From NCBI RefSeq assembly GCF_000378965.1, contig NZ_KB900536.1:3287407-3351406 (forward strand): a DNA stretch of 64,000 nt, in the 5' to 3' direction. The position numbers and the translations under genes are program-made. The DNA is from Thioalkalivibrio thiocyanodenitrificans ARhD 1 (GTDB lineage Bacteria; Pseudomonadota; Gammaproteobacteria; Ectothiorhodospirales; Ectothiorhodospiraceae). Positions 46,661 through 56,955 of this stretch are shown here, in pieces. Every line of letters begins with the position of its first letter. The stretch's first letter is position 1. Under the pieces are notes generated by a model. That model was given only the letters and a program-made list of their open reading frames with translations. It was not told where the DNA came from and ran no database searches.

Positions 46661-47020
46661 ATGTTGTATGGCATTTTATTGGTGGTGCAGGTAGTCTTGG
46701 CCCTTGGCCTGATCGCGCTGGTGCTGATCCAGCACGGCAAGGGAGCCGATGCCGGCGCCGCCTTCGGGAGCGGTGCCTCCTCGACGGTCTTCGGTGCCCG
46801 GGGTTCCGCCAATTTCCTCAGTCGCGCCACAGCCGTGCTGGCGGCACTGTTCTTCGCGAACAGCCTGGGCCTGGCCTACATGGTGTCCAATCAGCCCACT
46901 CCGACCAGCGTGATCGACATGATGTCTCCGGCGCCTCAGGTGATCGAGGAGCAGCGCCCGGTACCCGTGGAACGCCCGGTGGACGAGCAAGCGGACGGAC
47001 CGGTGGATGTACCGCGCTGA
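46661..47020 (+). CDS. secG: Protein translocase subunit SecG
   Basis: A 119-residue small inner-membrane subunit of SecYEG. Two hydrophobic helices (about residues 3-24 and 52-74) flank the cytoplasmic loop HGKGADAGAAFGSGASSTVFG, the hallmark of the family. The C-terminal tail is Pro-, Glu- and Asp-rich (about 85-119) and longer than minimal. It lies between tpiA and a Leu tRNA, matching the E. coli order secG-leuU. Confidence 0.95.
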   Translation: MLYGILLVVQVVLALGLIALVLIQHGKGADAGAAFGSGASSTVFGARGSANFLSRATAVLAALFFANSLGLAYMVSNQPTPTSVIDMMSPAPQVIEEQRPVPVERPVDEQADGPVDVPR

Positions 47021-47035
47021 GTCGAAAAACCAGCC

Positions 47036-47120
47036 GCAGATGTGGTGGAATTGGTAGACACGCCGTCTTGAGGGGGCGGTGGCGAAAGCCGTGTCGGTTC
47101 GAGTCCGACCATCTGCACCA
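47036..47120 (+). tRNA. tRNA-Leu (anticodon GAG)
   Basis: An 85-nt tRNA with acceptor stem GCAGATG/CATCTGC, A73 and encoded CCA. The anticodon arm is CCGTC-TTGAGGG-GGCGG with anticodon GAG, reading CUC/CUU. The D loop GGAATTGGTAGAC, a long type II variable arm and T arm TCGG-TTCGAGT-CCGA are all typical of tRNA-Leu. It lies 15 nt after secG, in the place of E. coli leuU. Confidence 0.97.
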
Positions 47121-47333
47121 TTTTTCCCGCGCGCCGGTTTCGGGCCCCGGTCCACGAGCCCTGCCGACGGGTGGACAATCCGGCGCCCGAGTTGACGGCG
47201 GAGGGATGCATGGATCCGGGGACAGTCGTCCGGATCGCGAGAGATTAGGGACGATCCGCCGGGCAGGCCGGTCGGATGCAACAGCCGAATCCCGCTGTAC
47301 CGTGAAAAAACGCGCGGCGGAGGGAGCGACAGC

Positions 47334-47690
47334 ATGCTGGAAAACTATCTGCCAGTCCTCATCTTCATCGGTGTGGGTCTGCTCGTCGGTGTGATTCCTC
47401 TCCTGCTGGGGATGGCGGTGGGTCCTCATCGCCCGGATAGCGCCAAGAACTCTCCTTACGAATGCGGTTTCGAGGCCTTTGAGGACTCCCGCATGAAGTT
47501 CGACGTCAGGTATTACCTGGTCGCCATCCTGTTCATCATCTTCGATCTCGAGATCGCCTTCCTGTTCCCCTGGGCCGTGGTGCTCGAGGATATCGGCCTG
47601 TTCGGCCTGCTTGCCATGGCCCTGTTCCTGGGGATTCTGGTGATCGGCTTCATCTATGAATGGAAGAAGGGGGCACTGGAATGGGAATAG
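47334..47690 (+). CDS. nuoA: NADH-quinone oxidoreductase subunit A
   Basis: A 118-residue membrane subunit with three hydrophobic helices. The conserved loop [25 protein letters not shown] contains the Cys that marks open/closed states of complex I, and the segment [15 protein letters not shown] is diagnostic. First gene of the nuoA-N operon; GGAGGGAG precedes the ATG. The end overlaps nuoB by 10 nt. The 213 nt between the tRNA and nuoA contains the presumptive operon promoter, which I could not place confidently. Confidence 0.97.
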   Translation: MLENYLPVLIFIGVGLLVGVIPLLLGMAVGPHRPDSAKNSPYECGFEAFEDSRMKFDVRYYLVAILFIIFDLEIAFLFPWAVVLEDIGLFGLLAMALFLGILVIGFIYEWKKGALEWE

Positions 47691-48157
47691 AAGGCGTCCT
47701 TGAGAAGGGATTTGTCACCACCTCCGCCGACAAGGTCATCAACTGGGCCCGTACCGGCTCGCTCTGGCCCGTGACCTTCGGCCTGGCCTGCTGCGCGGTG
47801 GAGATGATGCATGCCGGTGCGTCCCGCTACGATCTGGACCGCTTCGGCGTCGTCTTTCGGCCCAGCCCGCGCCAGTCCGATCTGATGATCGTTGCCGGTA
47901 CCCTGGTCAACAAGATGGCGCCGGCGCTGCGCAAGGTCTACGACCAGATGGCTGAACCCCGGTGGGTGATCTCCATGGGTTCCTGCGCCAACGGTGGTGG
48001 CTACTATCACTATTCCTACGCGGTGGTGCGCGGCTGCGACCGCATCGTGCCGGTGGATATCTATGTCCCCGGTTGTCCGCCCACGGCGGAGGCGCTGCTC
48101 TACGGTATCCTGCAGTTGCAGAACAAGATTCGCCGCACCAATACCATCGCCCGTTAA
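47681..48157 (+). CDS. nuoB: NADH-quinone oxidoreductase subunit B
   Basis: A 158-residue peripheral subunit carrying cluster N2, the last electron carrier before quinone. Tandem Cys ligands are in [11 protein letters not shown], with the others in [11 protein letters not shown] and [18 protein letters not shown] 47681 overlaps the nuoA stop and gives the typical length; the in-frame ATG at 47660 is within nuoA. No nuoB/C fusion is present. Confidence 0.97.
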   Translation: MGIEGVLEKGFVTTSADKVINWARTGSLWPVTFGLACCAVEMMHAGASRYDLDRFGVVFRPSPRQSDLMIVAGTLVNKMAPALRKVYDQMAEPRWVISMGSCANGGGYYHYSYAVVRGCDRIVPVDIYVPGCPPTAEALLYGILQLQNKIRRTNTIAR

Positions 48158-48183
48158 CCCCTGTCCCACGGCGGATTCGAACC

Positions 48184-48909
48184 ATGACGGATCGACTCGA
48201 CAGACTGGCCGCGCGCCTGCAGGAACACGTCAAGCCTGCCGACGGCAAGCTGTGTCGGGCCCATGGTGAACTGACCCTCGAGGTGGAGGGCGGTGACCTC
48301 CTGGCGGTGGCCGGGCGTCTGCGCGACGACGAGGGGCTCAGATTCGAGACGTTGGTGGATGTCTGCGGGGTGGATTATCTGGAGTACGGCGTCGCCGAGT
48401 GGTCCACGGAGACGTCTTCCAGCGAGGGCTACAGCCGCGGTGTGGAGAAGGCCACCTTCGGACGATTCACGTTCGACGATGCGCCCGACAGGGGCGGGCG
48501 CGAGGGGCCTCGCTTCGCCGTGGTCTATCACCTGCTGTCGGTGAGTCTCAACCAGCGCCTGCGGGTGCGGGTGTTCTGCGAGGACGACGAGTTCCCGGTG
48601 GTGCCCTCGGTGACCGGGATCTGGACCTCGGCCAACTGGTACGAGCGCGAAGCCTTCGACCTGTTCGGCATCATGTTCGAAGGCCACCCGGATCTGCGCC
48701 GCATCCTCACCGACTACGGTTTTGTGGGCCATCCCTTTCGCAAGGATTTCCCGCTCGTCGGTCACGTGGAGATGCGCTACGACCCCGAGCAGGCCCGCGT
48801 CATCTATCAGCCAGTGAGCATTGAACCCCGGGTGCTGGTGCCCAAGGTGATCCGGGATGACCACCGTTATGTCGACGAATCGGCCGAGGAGAAACCCGCC
48901 GATGCCTGA
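48184..48909 (+). CDS. nuoC: NADH-quinone oxidoreductase subunit C
   Basis: A 241-residue peripheral-arm subunit, kept separate from nuoD, unlike the fused nuoCD of E. coli. The conserved core runs [30 protein letters not shown] and [40 protein letters not shown] in family order. An extra hydrophilic stretch (about residues 68-105) lies between the first and second blocks. The C-terminal tail overlaps nuoD by 8 nt. Confidence 0.96.
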   Translation: MTDRLDRLAARLQEHVKPADGKLCRAHGELTLEVEGGDLLAVAGRLRDDEGLRFETLVDVCGVDYLEYGVAEWSTETSSSEGYSRGVEKATFGRFTFDDAPDRGGREGPRFAVVYHLLSVSLNQRLRVRVFCEDDEFPVVPSVTGIWTSANWYEREAFDLFGIMFEGHPDLRRILTDYGFVGHPFRKDFPLVGHVEMRYDPEQARVIYQPVSIEPRVLVPKVIRDDHRYVDESAEEKPADA

Positions 48910-50155
48910 GATCCGCAACTACACCCTGAACTTCGGCCCCCAGCATCCCGCAGCCCACGGTGTGCTGCGCCTGGTACTGGAGCTGGACGGCGAGGTGCTG
49001 CAGCGGGCCGACCCGCACATCGGGCTGCTGCATCGCGGCACCGAGAAGCTCGCCGAGAGCAAGCCCTACAACCAGAGCATCGGCTACATGGACCGGCTCG
49101 ACTACGTGTCCATGATGTGCAATGAGCACGGCTATGTGCTGGCCATGGAGAAGCTTCTGGGGATCGAGCCGCCGGTGCGCGCGCAATACATCCGGGTGAT
49201 GTTTGACGAGATCACCCGGATCCTCAATCACCTGCTGTGGCTCGGCGCCCACGGCCTCGACATCGGCGCCATGACGATCTTCATCTACGCGTTCCGCGAA
49301 CGCGAGGACCTGATGGATTGTTACGAGGCGGTCAGCGGGGCCCGCATGCATGCCACCTACTACCGGCCCGGCGGCGTCGCCCGTGACCTGCCGGACTCCA
49401 TGCCCAGGTACCAGGCCTCCCGCTTCAAGAGCCAGAAGGAGGTGGATGCCCTGAACGAGATTCGCCAGGGCTCCCTGCTGGATTTCATCGAGGCCTTTAC
49501 GGAGCGCTTCCCGCGCTGCGTGGACGAGTATGAGACCCTGCTCACCGACAACCGCATCTGGAAGCAGCGTACCGTGGGGGTCGGCGTGGTCTCCCCGGAG
49601 CGAGCCCTGCAGATGGGGTTCACCGGGCCGATGCTGCGCGGCTCCGGCGTGGAATGGGACCTGCGCCGTAAGCAGCCCTACGAGGTCTACGACCGGCTGG
49701 ATTTCCAGATTCCGGTCGGCGTGAACGGCGACTGCTACGACCGCTATCTGGTGCGCATCGAGGAGATGCGGCAGTCCAACCTCATCATCAGGCAGTGCGT
49801 GGACTGGCTTCGCAGCAACCCGGGCCCGGTGATGCTGGAAGACCACAAGATCGCCCCGCCGCGCCGCGAGGAGATGAAGGCGGACATGGAATCGCTGATC
49901 CACCACTTCAAGCTGTTTACCGAAGGGTTCTGTGTGCCCGAGGGTGAGGCCTATGCCGCGGTGGAGCACCCCAAGGGCGAGTTCGGCGTGTATCTCGTCT
50001 CCGACGGCGCCAACAAGCCCTATCGCGTGAAGGTGCGCGCGCCGGGGTTTGCCCATCTGGCCGGCCTCAACGAGATGGCGGTGGGCCACATGCTTGCCGA
50101 TGTGGTCGCCATCATCGGGACCCAGGATATCGTCTTCGGGGAGATTGACCGCTGA
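48902..50155 (+). CDS. nuoD: NADH-quinone oxidoreductase subunit D
   Basis: A 417-residue 49-kDa-type subunit forming the quinone cavity with NuoB. It starts [27 protein letters not shown]. The loop [11 protein letters not shown] contains the His that contacts the quinone head, and [14 protein letters not shown] contains the conserved Tyr region. ATG 48902 is the standard start. The stop and the nuoE start share a base (TGATG). Confidence 0.97.
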   Translation: MPEIRNYTLNFGPQHPAAHGVLRLVLELDGEVLQRADPHIGLLHRGTEKLAESKPYNQSIGYMDRLDYVSMMCNEHGYVLAMEKLLGIEPPVRAQYIRVMFDEITRILNHLLWLGAHGLDIGAMTIFIYAFREREDLMDCYEAVSGARMHATYYRPGGVARDLPDSMPRYQASRFKSQKEVDALNEIRQGSLLDFIEAFTERFPRCVDEYETLLTDNRIWKQRTVGVGVVSPERALQMGFTGPMLRGSGVEWDLRRKQPYEVYDRLDFQIPVGVNGDCYDRYLVRIEEMRQSNLIIRQCVDWLRSNPGPVMLEDHKIAPPRREEMKADMESLIHHFKLFTEGFCVPEGEAYAAVEHPKGEFGVYLVSDGANKPYRVKVRAPGFAHLAGLNEMAVGHMLADVVAIIGTQDIVFGEIDR

Positions 50156-50661
50156 TGCCTAAGACCCGGAACGAGGACAAGGCGGAACTGCTCAACGAGC
50201 ATCTGCGCGCGGAGATCGATGACTGGCTGCGCCGCTTTCCGGAAGACCGGCGCGAGTCCGCTGTATTGGGCGCGCTGCGCGCCGTGCAGCATGAGCACGG
50301 GTACCTCAGTACCGAATTGATGGACGCGGTTGCCGCGTACATCGACATGCCGGAGATCGCCGTCTATGAGGTGGCAAGCTTCTACTCCATGTACGAGTTG
50401 AAACCCGTGGGGCGCCACACCATTGCCGTATGCACCAATATCTCGTGCATGCTGCGCGGCTCCGACAGGATCGTCGAGCACATCGAAAACAGGCTGGGCA
50501 TCAGGACCGGTGAAAGCACGCCGGACGGAAGGTTCTATCTGAAGCGCGAGGAAGAATGCCTCGCGGCCTGCTGCGGAGCGCCCATGATGCAGGTCAATCA
50601 CGTTTACCACGAGCATCTCACCCCCGAGCGGGTGGACGAGATACTCGACAGTCTCGAGTGA
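50155..50661 (+). CDS. nuoE: NADH-quinone oxidoreductase subunit E
   Basis: A 168-residue thioredoxin-fold subunit with [2Fe-2S] cluster N1a. Ligands are in [11 protein letters not shown] (two Cys, C-x4-C) and [13 protein letters not shown] (C-x3-C). It works with NuoF and NuoG in the NADH-dehydrogenase module. ATG 50155 overlaps the nuoD stop by one base. Confidence 0.96.
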   Translation: MPKTRNEDKAELLNEHLRAEIDDWLRRFPEDRRESAVLGALRAVQHEHGYLSTELMDAVAAYIDMPEIAVYEVASFYSMYELKPVGRHTIAVCTNISCMLRGSDRIVEHIENRLGIRTGESTPDGRFYLKREEECLAACCGAPMMQVNHVYHEHLTPERVDEILDSLE

Positions 50662-50668
50662 GCACGCG

Positions 50669-51946
50669 ATGAACCGGATCTGCTTCACCACGCTTCAGTT
50701 CGATGAGCCATGGACGCTGGAGAACTACGTCAAGGTGGGAGGCTACCAGGCGTGGAAGAGAATCCTCACCGAAAGGATTTCCCAGGAGGACGTGATCGAG
50801 GAGGTGAAGAAATCGAACCTGCGAGGCCGCGGCGGCGCGGGATTTCCCACGGGACTGAAGTGGAGCTTCATGCCGCGCAATGCTCCGGGGCAGAAGTATG
50901 TGGTGTGCAACTCGGATGAATCCGAACCCGGCACCTGCAAGGACCGGGATATTCTGAGATTCAACCCCCACGCCCTTGTGGAGGGCATGGCCATCGCCGG
51001 CTACGCCATCGGCGCCACCGTGGGTTACAACTACATGCGCGGCGAGTTCATGGATGAACCCTATGAGCGTTTCTGCCGGGCGGTGCGCGAGGCGTACGAA
51101 CAGGGTTACCTGGGCAGGGACATACTGGGCTCCGGCGTGGATTTCGATCTGCATCCGACCCTGGGCGCCGGCGCCTACATCTGCGGCGAGGAGACCGCCC
51201 TGCTGGAATCCCTGGAGGGCAAGAAGGGCCAGCCCCGCTTCAAGCCTCCGTTTCCGGCAAACTTTGGTCTCTACGGCCGGCCCACCACCATCAACAACAC
51301 GGAATCCCTGGCATCCATCCCTGCCATCATCCGCGAGGGTGGCGAGTGGTTTGCGGAATTGGGGATCCCCAAGTCGGGCGGCGAGAAGCTCTTCTCCGTG
51401 TCCGGCCATGTGAACAAGCCGGGCAACTTCGAGATTCCCCTGGGTACGCCGTTCAGGGACCTGCTGGATATGGCCGGCGGCATGCTGGAAGGTCGTCAGA
51501 TCAAGGCAGTGATCCCGGGAGGCTCGTCCGTGCCGGTCTTGCCCGGCGACGTGATGCTCGAGGTCAACATGGACTACGACTCCATCGCCAAGGCAGGCTC
51601 CATGCTGGGTTCCGGCGCCGTGATCGTGATGGACGAGACCACCGATATGGTGAAGGCCCTGCAGCGCATTTCGCGCTTCTATTTCTCCGAGTCCTGCGGA
51701 CAGTGCACCCCCTGCCGGGAGGGCACCGGCTGGCTGTACCGCATGCTCACCCGCATCGTGGAAGGCAAGGGCCGCCCGGAGGATCTGGAGCGGCTGGACG
51801 ACGTGGCCAGCAAGATCGAGGGACGCACGATCTGCGCCCTGGGTGATGCCGCGGCCATGCCGGTGCGCAGTTTCGTCAGGCATTTCCGCCACGAATTCGA
51901 ACACTACATCGAGCACGGGCACGGCCTTGTCGCGAACGCGACCTGA
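50669..51946 (+). CDS. nuoF: NADH-quinone oxidoreductase subunit F
   Basis: A 425-residue flavoprotein that oxidises NADH. NADH/FMN motifs are [18 protein letters not shown] and [19 protein letters not shown]; the [4Fe-4S] cluster N3 ligands lie in [15 protein letters not shown], with a fourth Cys near TICALGDAA. It begins 7 nt after nuoE. Confidence 0.98.
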   Translation: MNRICFTTLQFDEPWTLENYVKVGGYQAWKRILTERISQEDVIEEVKKSNLRGRGGAGFPTGLKWSFMPRNAPGQKYVVCNSDESEPGTCKDRDILRFNPHALVEGMAIAGYAIGATVGYNYMRGEFMDEPYERFCRAVREAYEQGYLGRDILGSGVDFDLHPTLGAGAYICGEETALLESLEGKKGQPRFKPPFPANFGLYGRPTTINNTESLASIPAIIREGGEWFAELGIPKSGGEKLFSVSGHVNKPGNFEIPLGTPFRDLLDMAGGMLEGRQIKAVIPGGSSVPVLPGDVMLEVNMDYDSIAKAGSMLGSGAVIVMDETTDMVKALQRISRFYFSESCGQCTPCREGTGWLYRMLTRIVEGKGRPEDLERLDDVASKIEGRTICALGDAAAMPVRSFVRHFRHEFEHYIEHGHGLVANAT

Positions 51947-51983
51947 AGCCCCCGGACGAATCCAGCGAGTCGAGACATGCGGC

Positions 51984-54359
51984 ATGAGTGAGGATCTGGT
52001 CAACATCGAGATCGACGGCGTTCCCCTGCAGGCGCGCAAGGGGGCCATGCTGATCGAGGTGGCGGACGAGGCGGGTGTGCGGATTCCCCGCTTCTGCTAT
52101 CACAGGAAGCTGTCGGTGGCGGCCAACTGCCGCATGTGCCTGGTGGAGGTGGAGAAGGCACCCAAGCCCCTGCCCGCCTGCGCCACGCCGGTGATGGACG
52201 GCATGAAGGCCTATACGCATTCGCCCAGGGCACTGGCCGCCCAGAAGGGCACCATGGAATTCCTGCTCATCAACCACCCGCTGGACTGCCCCATCTGCGA
52301 CCAGGGCGGCGAGTGCGAACTGCAGGATGTGGCCATGGGTTATGGCGAGAGCGTGTCCCGCTACAGCGAGGCCAAGCGGGTGGTGAAGGACAAGGACATC
52401 GGTCCGTTGATCGCCACCGAGATGACCCGCTGCATCCACTGCACCCGCTGTGTGCGTTTCGGCGAGGAGATCGCCGGGATCCGCGAGTTGGGCGCGACCG
52501 GGCGCGGGGAATTCATGCAGATCGGGACCTTCATCGAAAAATCGCTCAGTTCCGAGATGTCAGGCAACGTGATCGACCTCTGTCCGGTGGGTGCGCTCAC
52601 CGCCAAGCCCTCGCGTTACACGGCGCGGCCGTGGGAGCTGATTCAGCATCCTGCGGTGGCACCCCATGACAGTATCGGCTCCAATATCTTCCTGCATACC
52701 CGTGAGGGCCGCGTCATGCGCGCCGTGCCCCGAGACAACGAGGCAGTCAACGAGACCTGGATCTCCGACCGGGACCGCTTCAGCTACACGGGCCTGTATG
52801 CGCCCGACCGGCTTGCCGGTCCCATGGTCAAGGAAAACGGGAAGTGGATCGATACCGACTGGGAAACCGCCCTGACGCGGGTGGTCGAAGGCCTGCGGGG
52901 CACGGCGCCCGCGGAGATCGGAGCGCTGCTCTCGCCCCACGCGACCCTCGAGGAACTCTACCTGGCCCAGAAATTCCTGCGTGCCATGGGCGTCCTGAAC
53001 CTCGATCATCGGCTGCGTCAGAGCGACTTCAGTCGTGCCGATGCCGATCCCCTGTTTCCTTATCTGGGGCTGTCCATCGAGGCGCTGGAGAAGCTGGATG
53101 CCGCCCTGCTGGTGGGTTCCAACGTGCGCAAGGAACAGCCCATTGCCCACCACCGGCTGCGCAAGGCGGCGTTGGCCGGGGCCGCCGTGATGGTCATCAA
53201 CACCCGGGATTACGGTTTCGCCTTCCCCGTGGCCGGACAGGTGATCGTGGATCCCCAGGCCATCTTGCGTCACCTGGCCGGTGTGGCCGCTGCGGCACTC
53301 AGGGCCGCCGGTGCACCGGCGCCCGCGGCCCTGGCCGGTGTCCTCTCCGAGGCCGAGATCGGCGATGAGGAACAGGCCATCGCCGCAGCGCTCAGGGGCG
53401 CGGGATCAGCGGCGATACTGATGGGCAGCCAGGCCCTGGCCCATCCCCAGGCCAGTCTGATCCGGGCGTTGTGCGCCGTCATCGCAAAGCACACGGGCGC
53501 GACCCCGGGCTATCTGCCGGAGGCGGCGAACAGTGCCGGTGCGTGGCTGGCCGGTGCGGTGCCCCATCGGGGGCCCGCGGGCGCGCCGCTGGAATCACCG
53601 GGGCTGGATGCGGCAGCCATGCTGGAGAAGCCGCGTCAGGCGTACATGCTGCTGGGTGTGGAACCCCACCTGGATTGCGCCGACGGACCGCGGGCCCGTG
53701 CCGCGCTGGAAGCGGCGGGTTTCGTCGTGGCACTCAGTGTATTTGCATCCAATGCTCTGAAGGATGTGGCGGATGTGCTGCTGCCGGTGGCCGCGTTCGC
53801 CGAGACCTCCGGCACCTTCGTCAACGCCGAAGGCCGATGGCAGTCCTTCAAGGGTGTGGCACCGCCCCCGGGCGATGCGCGTCCCGGCTGGAAGGTCGTG
53901 CGGGTGCTGGGCACCATGGCCGGTCTGCCGGGGTTTGACTACGTATCCTCGGAACAGGTCCGTGACGAACTCAAGGCGCGATTCGGCGAGGACACGGCCT
54001 TTTACAACCGGGTCTCCCTGGAAGGGGAGGCCTTTGACCTGCCGCCCAGGATCACCGGTCTGCAACGCGCGGGGGGCGTGGCCATCCACGGTCTCGATCC
54101 GCTGGTGCGCCGGGCGGAACCGCTTCAGGCCACCGCCGACGGTCTGCAGGCCGGGGCCTATATCTGCGAGGCCCAGGCCAGGGCCCTGGACCTGACGGGC
54201 ACCGGCCGGGTGCTGGTGCGTCAGGGCGGGCATACGGCGCATCTGGATCTGGTGATCGACAACAGCGTGGCCATGGGCAGTGTGTGGATTCCGGCGGGGA
54301 TGGCGCAGACCTCATCTCTTGGCCCCCCTCACGGGGCCGTGGAACTGCAGAAGCTCTAA
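51984..54359 (+). CDS. nuoG: NADH-quinone oxidoreductase subunit G
   Basis: A 791-residue large subunit of the electron-input arm. The N-terminal ferredoxin domain binds [2Fe-2S] ([17 protein letters not shown] and ACATPV), followed by the His-ligated cluster ([17 protein letters not shown]) and a [4Fe-4S] site ([24 protein letters not shown]). The rest is a molybdopterin-oxidoreductase-like fold without cofactor function. ATG 51984 is used because an in-frame start at 51843 would lie in nuoF. The C-terminal third is less conserved and Ala-rich. Confidence 0.96.
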   Translation: MSEDLVNIEIDGVPLQARKGAMLIEVADEAGVRIPRFCYHRKLSVAANCRMCLVEVEKAPKPLPACATPVMDGMKAYTHSPRALAAQKGTMEFLLINHPLDCPICDQGGECELQDVAMGYGESVSRYSEAKRVVKDKDIGPLIATEMTRCIHCTRCVRFGEEIAGIRELGATGRGEFMQIGTFIEKSLSSEMSGNVIDLCPVGALTAKPSRYTARPWELIQHPAVAPHDSIGSNIFLHTREGRVMRAVPRDNEAVNETWISDRDRFSYTGLYAPDRLAGPMVKENGKWIDTDWETALTRVVEGLRGTAPAEIGALLSPHATLEELYLAQKFLRAMGVLNLDHRLRQSDFSRADADPLFPYLGLSIEALEKLDAALLVGSNVRKEQPIAHHRLRKAALAGAAVMVINTRDYGFAFPVAGQVIVDPQAILRHLAGVAAAALRAAGAPAPAALAGVLSEAEIGDEEQAIAAALRGAGSAAILMGSQALAHPQASLIRALCAVIAKHTGATPGYLPEAANSAGAWLAGAVPHRGPAGAPLESPGLDAAAMLEKPRQAYMLLGVEPHLDCADGPRARAALEAAGFVVALSVFASNALKDVADVLLPVAAFAETSGTFVNAEGRWQSFKGVAPPPGDARPGWKVVRVLGTMAGLPGFDYVSSEQVRDELKARFGEDTAFYNRVSLEGEAFDLPPRITGLQRAGGVAIHGLDPLVRRAEPLQATADGLQAGAYICEAQARALDLTGTGRVLVRQGGHTAHLDLVIDNSVAMGSVWIPAGMAQTSSLGPPHGAVELQKL

Positions 54360-54378
54360 TGCATCAGGGATACGACAA

Positions 54379-55446
54379 ATGATGGAAGCCATCATCAATT
54401 TCTGGGAAGGTCTGCCCGTGGTCATGCAGATCATGACCAAGATCACCTTCATCGTCGCGCCTCTGATGCTGGCGGTCGCCTATGTGACCTATGCCGAGCG
54501 CAAGATCATCGGCTACATGCAGGTTCGCCTGGGGCCGAACCGGGTGGGGCCCAAGGGGTGGCTGCAGCCGATCGCCGATGCGCTGAAGTTGCTGACCAAG
54601 GAAGTCATCGTCCCGACCAACGCCAACCGCTTCCTGTTCCTGAGTGCTCCGGTGCTGGCCATCGCGCCGGCGCTGGCCGCCTGGGCGGTCATCCCCTTCG
54701 ACGACGGCATGGTGCTGGCTGATATCAATGCGGGCCTGCTCTATATCCTGGCGCTGAGCTCACTGGGCGTGTACGGAGTGATCATCGCGGGCTGGGCATC
54801 CAATTCCAAGTACGCGCTGCTGGGCGCCATGCGATCCGCCGCCCAGATCGTGTCCTACGAGATTGCCATGGGCTTCGCCCTGGTGGGCGTATTGATGGCC
54901 GCCGGCAGCCTGAATCTGGGCGACATCGTGCGGGCCCAGCAGGGCATGTCCGTGGCGGGCTGGTTCGCGTGGCCGCTGATCGGGCTTTTCCTGGTGTTCT
55001 TCATCTCCGGTGTGGCCGAGACCAACCGCGCGCCGTTCGACGTGGCGGAGGGCGAGTCGGAGATCGTGGCCGGTTTCCACGTGGAGTACTCCGGCATGGC
55101 CTTCGCCGTGTTCTTCCTGGCCGAGTACGCCAACATGATCCTGATCGCGGCGTTGACCGCCGTGCTGTTTTGGGGCGGATGGCTCTCGCCGTTGGCGGGC
55201 CTGGTGTCCGAGTCGTGGCTGGCCGTCCCCCTGCTGGGCTGGTTCCTGGGAGACGGCATCCACTGGTTCCTGGCGAAGACCGCCTTTTTCCTGTTCTGCT
55301 TCCTGTGGTTCCGGGCCACCTTTCCGCGTTATCGCTATGACCAGATCATGCGTCTCGGCTGGAAGGTGCTGATTCCAGTGACTCTGGTGTGGCTGTTCGG
55401 CATCGGTGTGGCAGTGGCCCTGGGCTGGCAGCCCTGGACGGTGTGA
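54379..55446 (+). CDS. nuoH: NADH-quinone oxidoreductase subunit H
   Basis: A 355-residue membrane subunit joining the peripheral and membrane arms at the quinone site, with eight or more hydrophobic helices. The conserved cytosolic loop [20 protein letters not shown] and the acidic [18 protein letters not shown] segment are characteristic. Two ATGs, 54379 and 54382, are possible; neither has a strong Shine-Dalgarno. The start is 20 nt after nuoG. Confidence 0.97.
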   Translation: MMEAIINFWEGLPVVMQIMTKITFIVAPLMLAVAYVTYAERKIIGYMQVRLGPNRVGPKGWLQPIADALKLLTKEVIVPTNANRFLFLSAPVLAIAPALAAWAVIPFDDGMVLADINAGLLYILALSSLGVYGVIIAGWASNSKYALLGAMRSAAQIVSYEIAMGFALVGVLMAAGSLNLGDIVRAQQGMSVAGWFAWPLIGLFLVFFISGVAETNRAPFDVAEGESEIVAGFHVEYSGMAFAVFFLAEYANMILIAALTAVLFWGGWLSPLAGLVSESWLAVPLLGWFLGDGIHWFLAKTAFFLFCFLWFRATFPRYRYDQIMRLGWKVLIPVTLVWLFGIGVAVALGWQPWTV

Positions 55447-55456
55447 GGAGCGTGTC

Positions 55457-55945
55457 ATGAACGCCGTACGCAATTTCGTCAAAAGCTTCCTGCTCTGGGA
55501 ACTGCTGCTCGGCATGCGCCTGACGGGCCGTTACCTCTTCTCCGGAAAGATCACCGTGCAGTATCCCGAGGAGAAGACCCCCATATCGCCCCGCTTTCGC
55601 GGCCTGCATGCCCTTCGCCGCTATCCCAACGGCGAGGAGCGCTGCATCGCCTGCAAGCTCTGCGAGGCGGTCTGCCCGGCGCTTGCCATCACCATCGAGT
55701 CCGAGCAGCGCGCCGACGGTACCCGGCGCACCACCCGCTACGACATCGATCTGTTCAAGTGCATCTTCTGCGGTTTCTGCGAAGAGGCATGCCCCGTGGA
55801 CTCCATCGTGGAGACGCACCTGTTCGAGTACCACTTCGAAAATCGCGGCGAGCAGATTATGACCAAGGAAAAGCTGCTCGCCATCGGTGATCGTTACGAG
55901 CAGCAGATCTCCGCGGCACGTGCGACCGATGCACCGTATCGATAG
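55457..55945 (+). CDS. nuoI: NADH-quinone oxidoreductase subunit I
   Basis: A 162-residue subunit with two [4Fe-4S] clusters (N6a, N6b). The two ferredoxin motifs are [12 protein letters not shown] and [12 protein letters not shown]. The N-terminal amphipathic helix [20 protein letters not shown] lies on the membrane. ATG 55457 has GAGGAG close upstream. Confidence 0.97.
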   Translation: MNAVRNFVKSFLLWELLLGMRLTGRYLFSGKITVQYPEEKTPISPRFRGLHALRRYPNGEERCIACKLCEAVCPALAITIESEQRADGTRRTTRYDIDLFKCIFCGFCEEACPVDSIVETHLFEYHFENRGEQIMTKEKLLAIGDRYEQQISAARATDAPYR

Positions 55946-55969
55946 CGCGAAACAGACCAGGGATACCCA

Positions 55970-56563
55970 ATGAGCTTCGAGGTCTTTTTGTTCTACTTCT
56001 TCGCCGTGCTCCTGGTGGGCGCGGCGGTGGCCATGATCACTGTTCGAAATCCGGTGCATGCCGCCTTGTTCCTGGTGCTCACGTTTGTCACCAGTGCAGC
56101 CTTGTGGATCATGCTGGAGGCGGAATTCCTTGGCATCGTGCTGGTGCTCGTCTACGTAGGCGCGGTGATGGTGCTGTTCCTGTTCGTCATCATGATGCTT
56201 GACATCAACATGGCCAGGCTGCGCGAGGGCTTCATCCGCTTTCTGCCGGTAGGCATCCTGGTGGCGGTGGCCATGGCCACGGTGATGGTGCTGGTGGTGG
56301 TGCGTCACTTCCATGTAAAGCCTCCGGCACGGGCGGCCGCGGATTACAGCAATACCGAGGCCCTGGGCCGCATCCTGTATACGGAATACGTCTATCCGTT
56401 CGAGATCGCGGCGGTGATCCTGCTGGTCGCCATCATCGCTGCCATCGCGCTCACGCTGCGCCGCCGGCCAGGGACCAAGGCCATCGACCCGGCCAGGCAG
56501 GTGCATGTTTCCCGAAAAGGCCGGGTCCGCATGGTGGACATGAAATCCGAAGGCAAGTCCTGA
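55970..56563 (+). CDS. nuoJ: NADH-quinone oxidoreductase subunit J
   Basis: A 197-residue membrane subunit with five hydrophobic helices. The family pattern NPVHAALFLVLTFVTSAALWIMLEAEFLGIVLVLVYVGAVMVLFLFVIMML is seen in pieces, including the pi-bulge helix region VYVGAVMVLFLFV. A basic C-terminal tail follows residue about 165. 24 nt after nuoI. Confidence 0.96.
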   Translation: MSFEVFLFYFFAVLLVGAAVAMITVRNPVHAALFLVLTFVTSAALWIMLEAEFLGIVLVLVYVGAVMVLFLFVIMMLDINMARLREGFIRFLPVGILVAVAMATVMVLVVVRHFHVKPPARAAADYSNTEALGRILYTEYVYPFEIAAVILLVAIIAAIALTLRRRPGTKAIDPARQVHVSRKGRVRMVDMKSEGKS

Positions 56564-56645
56564 CATGACACGGATATAGAGGGAAGGGCGGAGACAACGA
56601 GGCGGCCCCGTCAGGGCCGTCCGGGAACAACAAACGGGACCCAAC

Positions 56646-56951
56646 ATGATTTCCTTGTCGCACTATCTGGTGCTCGGAGCGATTCTGTTTTCGCTCAGCA
56701 TTGCCGGCATCTTCCTCAACCGGAAGAACGTGATCATCCTGCTCATGTCCATCGAGCTGATGCTGCTGGCGGTGAATATGAATTTTGTCGCCTTCTCCTA
56801 TTTCTCCGGGGATATGGCCGGGCAGGTCTTCGTATTCTTTATCCTTACGGTGGCCGCCGCCGAGGCGGCCATCGGTCTCGCCATCCTCACCCTGCTGTTC
56901 CGCAACCGCCAGACCATCAACGTCCAGGATCTGGACGAGATGAAGGGATAA
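56646..56951 (+). CDS. nuoK: NADH-quinone oxidoreductase subunit K
   Basis: A 101-residue subunit with three helices and the two membrane Glu residues of the E-channel ([14 protein letters not shown] and [12 protein letters not shown]). It follows nuoJ by 82 nt, the largest gap in the front half of the operon; the gap appears free of any gene. nuoL starts 4 nt after its stop. Confidence 0.97.
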   Translation: MISLSHYLVLGAILFSLSIAGIFLNRKNVIILLMSIELMLLAVNMNFVAFSYFSGDMAGQVFVFFILTVAAAEAAIGLAILTLLFRNRQTINVQDLDEMKG

Positions 56952-56955
56952 GGTC